From Owenia fusiformis (Eukaryota > Annelida > Polychaeta > Sabellida > Oweniidae), in assembly GCA_903813345.2 (NCBI GenBank), contig CAIIXF020000007.1:19829564-19893563 (forward strand): a DNA stretch of 64,000 bases, read 5' to 3'. Of the stretch, positions 52,101-61,100 are shown in pieces; position 1 is the first letter of the stretch, and each line of letters opens with the position of its first letter. The translations under genes were made by a program, and so were the position numbers. Below the pieces are notes generated by a model that searched no databases, had not been told where the DNA came from, and worked only from the letters and a program-made list of their open reading frames with translations.

Positions 52101-55100
52101 AAGGTCCAAAAAGATTGTACGGACATTGTTACCATTATTTAACTCCTCGTGGATGCAATGAATAATATAGGCAAGTTGAGATGTGGTATTATGTAAAGGG
52201 AGAAAACCAGATTGGAGGTCATAGAAAAGATTATTCTGACTCATGTGATTAAAGATTCTATTGTAAAGCACTTTTTCTAAGATTTTGGACATTGAATTTA
52301 AAATTGTTATTGGTCGATAGTTTTCAATATTTGATTTATCTTTCTTCTTATGGAGAGGTATTATGATACCCTCTTTCCAAACCTTTGGGAATGAATGTGA
52401 ATTTAATATCTTATTAAACAATAATGAAAGAGGACTGGCTAAACTGTTTGCAGAATAGAATAACATCCTATTTGTGATACCATCACTGCCGCCCCCCTTT
52501 GATAAATCTAAATCTTTCAATAATTTTAAAACTTCTTCTTCACTAGTTTGTATACTACATAAATTATTGTTGCATAAAGTAGGAAACTCTGGTAACACTT
52601 CTGGATGGACAATATTAATATGATTTTTCTGGGTAAAAAATTTGAGAAAAAGTTCAGCCTTTTCAATAGAAGTACCAGCTGATAATTTAGGATTTTCTAA
52701 ATGTAAAAAAGGCAGTGATGTGTCAAAGGATTTACCTAGCAATTTCTTAAGAAGTACCCAATAGTCAGATGAGTTTGAATTAAGAATAGATATATTATCA
52801 CAAGTATTTTCAATATACGATTGTTTAGCTTCTTTAATTAATTTGACTACCTTATCACTCTGTGTCTTAAATTTAGTAAAAAAGTCAGGATTATTTGAAC
52901 GTTTGAATTTGTGATGCAATCTGTCACGAATGTTGATCTCTTTTTTGATGTTAGGGGAAAACCATGGTTGATCTGTAGATTTGTGATTAATCTCAAAATT
53001 GGGTATACAATTTTTGAAAATATCAAAAAGGCTATTTGAGAATCTTTCAGTAGCAATGTCAACATCATCCAAAAGAAGGATTTCATCCCAATTGAAGCTG
53101 ATAATTCTATCATTTAAGTCATTTGAGTCCATATGATCGTACTTCCAAATAGTTTTCTTAGTAGGTGGTTCCTTTAGAATATTTACCCTTAAGTTTGTCA
53201 AAATTGAACAGTGATCTGAATTTCCAATAGGGGCCATCACTTTAAAATGAGAGATAACATTGATTTCATCAGTAAAAACAAGGTCAATACATGATTTGGT
53301 TATTAATTCCTCTCGCTTCCGAATTCTAGTTGGTTCATCTATAAGTTGAATGATATTTAAGTCAGATGTTAAGTTTTGAAGATTTAATCCAGGATTATCA
53401 GTTTTATCATCACTCCACCAAAAACTATTTAAGTTCAGTTGTGTCATTGAATATTTTGTAATAGAATTCTTGTTGGATTCTCTATAGTCTTTATTAATCT
53501 GACTGGTAAAAAATATACTGCTTAGTTCAATCATGGGCTTTCAACTAGAAACTAATTGAAAGCCCATGGTTCAATTCAATTCAAACTAATTTAGTTCAAT
53601 TGTTTCATTGACTAAGTTGTAATGGAGATATATATATAAACTGCAATGCAAAATATGATGTTGACAATAACATAGATATAAGAGGGTTCATTTCATATAA
53701 GGTATACAACTTTCCACCACAAAAAGAGATTTAATGACTCCCTTATACGTAGAACCCAAAGCATATGATAAAGAGCATTTAACACTAGGTTTTTATTATG
53801 TCACCACCAAAAGTGTTATGTCACCACCAAAAGTGGTGACATATTGTTATGGTCTCCGTTTTTTTTCGACGGCGTCCGGCGGTTGGTGGTTGGTGGTTGG
53901 CGTCCGGCGGTTGGCGTCTGTAACAATTTCTTACAACTTCCTATAACTTAACAAATACTGTTTAGACTGACTTCAATTTTTTTCTAAATCATCTACATGT
54001 TCTCAGAAGTTCAAATCTGACTTTAGATTTGACATTTGACCTTCAATGACCTTCTCAAGGTCAAAAAGGTCTTTTTTCAACTTGCTTCACATTGACTAAA
54101 TTTTTTTTCAAAATCATCTACATGTTCTCAGAAATTCAAATCTGACTTTAGATTTGACATTTGACCTTCAATGACCTTCTCAAGGTCAAAAAAGGTCAAA
54201 AAGGTCTGTTTTCAACTTGCTTCAAATTGACTAAAAAAAAATTCAAAATCATCTACGTGTTCTCAGAAATTCAAATCTGACTTTAGATTTGACTTAAGAT
54301 TTGACATTTGACCTTCAATGACCTTCTCAAAGTCAAAAAAGGTCATAAAGGTCTTTTTTAAACTTGCTTCAAATTGACTAAAAATTTTTTTCAAAATCAT
54401 CTACATGTTCTCAGAAATTCAAATCTGACTTTAGATTTGACATTTGACCTTCAATGACCTTATCAATGTCAAAAAAGGTCAAAAGGGTATTTTTTCATCT
54501 TGCTTCAAATTGACTAAATTTTTTTTCAAAATCATCTACATGTTCTCAGAAATTCAAATATGACTTTAGATTTGACATTTGACCTTCAATGACCTTCTCA
54601 AGGTCTAAAAAGGTCAAAAAGGTCTTTTTTCAACTTGCTTCAAATTGAATAATTTTTTTTTTCAAAATCATCTACATGTACTCAGAAATTCAAATCTGAC
54701 TTTAGATTTGACATTTGACCTTTAATGACCTTCTCAAGGTCAAAAAAGGTCTGTTTTCAACTTGCTTCAAATTGACCAAATTTTTTTTTCAAAATTATCT
54801 ACATCTTTTCAGAAGTTCAAATTTGACTTTACAAGTTCTCAGAAATTCAAATCTGACTTAATATTGTGAGCAACTAGGTGGTGACATTTTGTCATGTTAA
54901 TGCCTTGTTTTTGCTGTTTTGATTTAGGTTGGGCTCGTATAAGCAATGTGGAATTCTACAGGTCTGGCCAAGAGGGCTATACTGAGGACTACGACCCAAG
55001 GTACTCTCTGGCCTTCCTGAACACTGGTACTAACAGCGAACTTACACCCTCACTCATCAGGAATAATGCCTTCCATCATGGCTTTTCTCCTGCTATTGGT

Positions 55101-58100
55101 GTGTTTGGAGCAAATGGAATGCCCATTGAGAATAATGTGGTGCATCACACTGTTGGATCAGGTAGGAATGAAGGGATTGATGGTTGTCATGACAGTATGT
55201 GACACTTGGATCAGGTAGGAACGAGTGGAATAATGGTTGTCATGGCAAAATCACATTTAGTTAGATCAGATAGAAATAAAGGGATTGGTTGTTGTCATTA
55301 CAGTATCGGACACTGTTGGATCAGGTAGCAATGAGAGGAATAATGGTTGTCATGGTAATATCTAACACTGTTGGATCAGGTAGAAATGAGGGTACCGTTG
55401 GTTGTCATGGTAATATAGAATACTGTTGGATCAGATTGGAATGAGATTAATGTTGATTGTCATGGCAATATTAAGCACTTTGATCAAGTAGGAATAAGGG
55501 TAAAATTGGTTGTGATTGCAATATCAAACACTGGTCAGATAGAAGTTATAATGGTAGAGTTGGTTGTTATGGCAATAATAAACTTTGTTTAGTTCATTTA
55601 CAATAACAGCGACACTGAATAGTCCACCCGTGTAGCTCAGCGGTAGCGCATGTACCTCTTACGCAATAGGTCCCGGATTCGATCCCCGGTTCAGGCAAGA
55701 CTAAATTTGCTTGTTTGCATGAAATACTTCAGGGTGTTTGACTGAGTGGTCCGCAACTCGTACAAAAGGCTGTGGTGTGTACTTGTATGTCTATGTATAA
55801 GTGCACATAAAAGAACACAGGGCTCCTTCAAGGAGGGGTTTCTGGGTCTATCTTCAAGGTTAATTACGTAAATTACGACCGTATATATACGGGATATACC
55901 CTCGAGGTATTACTCACCTTCATTGGTGGTAAACAAAATACAATACAATAGTTCGAAAATAGAATTTTCAATTTCTGCAATGTTTCTTTTTTGAAAACAG
56001 AGAAATCTCAAAGTCAAACCATAATGGAATATTACATCTTTGTTCTAATTTGATCTATATATTATTTTAGCAATACGACTAACTGGAACACAGCATGTAC
56101 TTCGAAAAAACCTTGTGACTCTGATGACATGGCCAGGCTCTTACCAAGATCGTTCAGAGCCCTTCAATTTTTACTGGGACGCGGGGATAGAGATATTTGA
56201 TGCAGCTAGTGTAACAATGGAGGGCAACCATGTAGCAGGGTCTGAGAGATCTGGTTATCACATAGATGGCGTACCATGTTCAGGTATTTTAATTACATTT
56301 TCTATACCTCTGTCAAAATGTCACCCCTGCTGGAGACCATTAGTTTATTGTTTTATCAACAAGCTGTTTTAAGGGCAAAAAGTATGATTATTGATTATTC
56401 ATAATATTTATAACATATTTCTTGCTCCATTTCAAGGTGGCATTGAATCTTGGAAAGAAAATGTGGTCCACTCCAGTCTATTTGGTATATACATATTGGG
56501 AGAAACTCTGCCAGGTACTTTCTCGGGAAGCTGTCTCCAGATTACGAATTTCACGATCTGGCGTAGCGTGCATGCAGGTGTCTACATTCAACAGGGCATT
56601 AACCATGTACATATATCAAACGTGAAACTACTGGACAACACTCTAGGTGCTGGCATGCTAAACATTGGGCCTGCTGCTTTAAGTCACGTGGGTGTAGAGA
56701 AATCATTCACAATTAGTGATTCACTGATTGTTGGCACCAGTGATGACTTTGAATGTTCCATGACCATCCCAAATGATGTAAATATTGCCCTGAGTAGTCT
56801 AGCTAGCACTGGCAAGACTCAGACAGGGGGTAGACAAGGTCTATTCTGGCCAAGCTTCATGTCATCAGACAACGCTGCACCAACCAAGAAATTCCTAGGA
56901 CTTATATCTTACCCAGCTCTGTATGGGAAAGTTGATGTTGATGGTAAGTGAACATAGTGGCCTGTTAAGCTCTCTAAAAGCCATTGAGATAGTGGTTAGT
57001 ACTAAGTTCATGTTATTTCAACTGCAAAAAGATTTGAAGTTTAGATTTGAATTTACTTTATAGTTTGATTTATTTCAGGCGTTACATTTGCTAACTTTGG
57101 TGTAAACTCATGCGGTCAAAGGGATGTTGTTATATCAACCAATCCCAAGAACCCTGATGCACAGCATCCTATATACATCTCCAATGCTGTATTGGTCAAC
57201 GTTGATGATGACAGCAAGGTCTTTATTCATAGGCCTAGTCTGGGGTACTGTTTAATTGTCATATTTTACAATGAATGTGTTCGATCTGTAATAAGTTTAT
57301 CAATACCAAGCATAAATTCACTATTTTGATAGAATCTGTAACTTACAGGTAGTCACATCAAGTTTATCCCATTGTCTCCTAAAGGAGAAGGATTCCAGCC
57401 AGGTGCCACCCCCAGACGTATGATCTCACAAGTCTCCCCATTCTTTCTTCTGAAATATACTGTATTGTATCGTGGGCTTTCAATGAATGATTGTATTGTA
57501 TTGAATTGTAAATATCATATTTATTCAGTGCTCATTTCATTCTATGTTTAGTCAAATTAATCCAAGTGATTGTGTTGATATGGAATGTGATGCCAAGAAG
57601 AAAGCCTTGATTGATGATCTTGATGGAACGTACCTGGGAAGTGTGGGGGCTGTCATACCAAAGTCTGAACTTGGCTGGGGAGAGGACCGATCTAGAGGAA
57701 TAGGAGACTATAGGATACCGAAGGCCATGCTGACTGACTTGGATGGCAATAGAATACCTGTTCCTGATCTTGCACCAAACAAAGGTAAAAATATTTTGTC
57801 TTCATGTGACCCTTTTCAATATTTGATTTCACTTATCTAATAGAGCTCAGAATTACATTTACTTGGGTTGTAATTCATACTATTTTTGTCTCTGGGGTTT
57901 AAGACATCTTCAGGTATAACATTAAATTCAAGACATTAATAAGCAAGGCATGTTATCAGCTGTTACTGGGTAGTTTAGTCTTAACCATTCTGCAACATTA
58001 TTTTTTAGGTATCATTCGAGATGACACATGTGTGTACAAAGAAACGTGGCAAGCTTATGAATGCCATGGTCTTGACTATGAGATGATGATCATTGAGAGC

Positions 58101-61100
58101 TTGGACGGAGACACTGAGACACGACGTCTTTCTCCTGTTGCTCTCTTAGGGGATGGCTACATGGATCTAATAAATGGACCTGCAGATCATGGTTGGTGTT
58201 TTGGATACACATGCCAGAAACGTATTTCTACATTTTATAGTTTAGTTGCAACTGGGAAGCATTATGACTTGTATTTCTCAAGCACTACTCCACAAAACTT
58301 AAGATTTCATCTTTTGAATGTTGACGACACTAAGACTGTTCGCTTAGCAGTTTATTATAAGGCTCCGTACAGACTTGATGTTTATGTGGGAGGAGTCTAC
58401 TTCCCACCACTGAACCATGACTTTAATGAAAATGGGGATATGATCCTCAAACCACCAACAAGCTTTGATGAGTATCACCCAGATATAGTGAATGGCAGTG
58501 CAGGGGATAATTATGTAGATAGAGACTGGCGGGAAATATATGTCTTAATCCGTGGCAAAGCTCCTGTGACGATTCGACAAGTTTCTGTCTTATATGTTAG
58601 CTTTAATGTCCCTGCATTGACAATTGATGCATTCTTTGGAGAGAACTTAATCTCTAATTTAGCAGCACTTTTGAAAATTGATCCAAGTAAGATAAAAATC
58701 ATGGAAGTCATTAGTGCAAACTCGAGAAAGAAACGTAGCATTTTCCGTTCAAAGAGAGCTGTAGGATCGGACAGTATCACTCTTGAAATTGGTGAATCAC
58801 CTGAATCCGAACTGACTGATAGTGACACCCCTAATCCTGGAGATCTGACTCCTAGTGACTTGGGTGAAGCATCTACTACTATCATCAATGCAATCCAAAC
58901 GGGAAGCATCGCCAAAGCTCTTAATACAAGTGTCTCTGAAATTATTGTCTTGGAACCAGTTCCCGATGTCAGTGATGATAAATGGACAGAGTTTGATGAA
59001 AATGAACAGGTTGGGTCTGGAACATCCTATGTTAAACCTGCAGCAATGGAGTATATCACAGCATTAGATTCTGATTATGAGTTTGCACCATTCCCCATAC
59101 AGCCAGAGTTCATTTTTAAAGATGCAGCGGTATGTTAACATTGACTTAATACAGGATGTCCTGATGATGTTCACACTTTTATACTATGATAGTTATATAA
59201 AATGCAGATTTTTATACCAATTTTAATAATTACATAGTGTATCAAGTTTCAAATGATATTTATGGTTTCTTGTTTATAATAATACAATTTATCAATATCA
59301 GAGTAAACCTTAAAAAAAATTGAAACAAAGAAACAATGATACAACATAAACACGAACAGATTAAAATGAATATCAAATATTATTATATCACTATCTAGCT
59401 AGCGACAGTATGATTGGTCAAAACCGGGTCACATGTCGTGGGATATCTGGCCATATTCAATGGCAATGCTAATCAGATAAGACAACCGTGAGATATCTAG
59501 CGATATCCCACGCTCCCGGGAATTTTCAAATAATTTGTTTTTGTTCAGTGTAAATAATTTAGTTCAGTGTAAGTCAAAATGGCAGACGAACCGAGTAGAT
59601 TCAATGTATTTCAATGTTAACCTATGACTTAATAATATTAGGGATGTTTAGCTAGACAGTGATATAATAAAACAAATATTTCACTCTATTTTCGGTGAAT
59701 ACCTGTAGCACTTTCACAAGGTGATATTCCACTTGCCCTTCGGGCTTTGTGGAATATCACTTGTGAAAGATGTACAGGTATTCACCTCAATAGAGTGAAA
59801 TATTTGTTCATTATTATATCACTATCTAGCTAGCGACAGTATGATTGGTCAAAACCGGGTCACATGTCGTGGGATATCTGGCGATATTCAATGGCAATGC
59901 TAATCAGATAAGACAACCGTGAGATATCTAGCAATATCCAACGCTCCCGGGAATTTTCAAAGAATTTGTTTTCGTTCAGTGTAAATAATTTAGTTCATTG
60001 TAAGTCAAAATGGCAGACGAACCGAGTAGATTCAATGTATTTCAATGTTAACCTATGACTTAATAATATTAGGGATGTTCAGCTAGACAGTGATATAATA
60101 AAACAAATATTTCACTCTATTTTCGGTGATTACCTGTAGCACTTTCACAAGGTGATATTCCACTTGCCCTTCGGGCTTCATGGAATATCACTTGTGAAAG
60201 ATGTACAGGTATTCACCTCAATAGAGTGAAATATTTGTTCAATATTACATACTATAACATTTGCATTAAAGGGTGCTGTTCTACCCGCAGTTGGCTCATT
60301 TTCTAACCCATGGCGAGTATCTGCTTCACTTAAGTCAGGAACTGGTGACTCCAATGCAGTTCTTCTTGGTGAAACAACTGCAAGATTTATTGAAGGAAAA
60401 GCAACATTTGCTGACCTTGCAATTTCACACACAGGTTACGGGTACCAGTTAGAGTTTGTGTTGACATATCCAGAGAATCTCACTGACTTTAATGCAACAT
60501 CTGATGCTTTTGATATCGCAACGGCTCCAATGAGTGGAAATGTGACAATTCCTGCTGTGCAGGTGTTATCTGGTGAAGATATTGTTATGGACATTGTGTT
60601 GGTGGATGGAAACACACTGGAAGCACACGGTGATCCATCCTGGAAGGTAAAACTGCTTTAATATATTCTGTTTTTATGCAATCAGTTATGTCACAAATTC
60701 TTACAGCAAGGCATTCATAGTCAGATTTGGCCAATAAACATTTAAAAATACTGTAAGAATTATACATTTTGGGTGATTTAGATGTATCAGTGTTCCACAT
60801 TGATTACATTCAAATGAACGTATAGTGTCAAAATGTACAATTTTGATTAATGTTTTATTTACTATAGGGTCACACATGGAGTACTAATGTATCACTAAGT
60901 GAGTATAGTGCAGGAGTGGGAACTATAGATGGTGCAGATTCATCATTTGTTATCAACGCAACATCTGGTGAAGCAACCCTTAATGGCATCTCAATGACAA
61001 CCTCATCACCCAGTCGCATCTTCCTTGATGTTCATATAAGATCGAGTCCTGAAGATTATGATTTCACTATCATGGTTGGACCTATAGATGTTATGCCTGC

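Larger units (their letters stand above)
50420..53573 (-). mobile_element. 5'-truncated non-LTR retrotransposon, ORF2 largely intact
   Basis: Inserted antisense in intron 48. Minus-strand frame 53534 to 50628 (968 residues) is uninterrupted: the end of an APE-type endonuclease (CIDLVFTDE, GNSDHCSI), a reverse transcriptase with WKEGIIIPLHKKKDKSNIEN, FLDLASAFDVVPH, VPQGSILGPLMFLIYIND and the catalytic YADDTS, and a C-terminal VPSPECACGHRSETPKHFF Cys/His motif. The 3' end is a T-rich run at 50420-50437 (poly(A) on its own strand). The catalytic N-terminal part of the endonuclease is missing. Intact frame implies recent insertion. It looks Jockey/CR1-like; the clade is not proven. Target duplication could not be fixed. 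Confidence 0.88.

Noticed and set aside
55627-55700. Functional tRNA gene
   Set aside because: Good internal promoter boxes but no closed acceptor stem, and a SINE body and tail follow.
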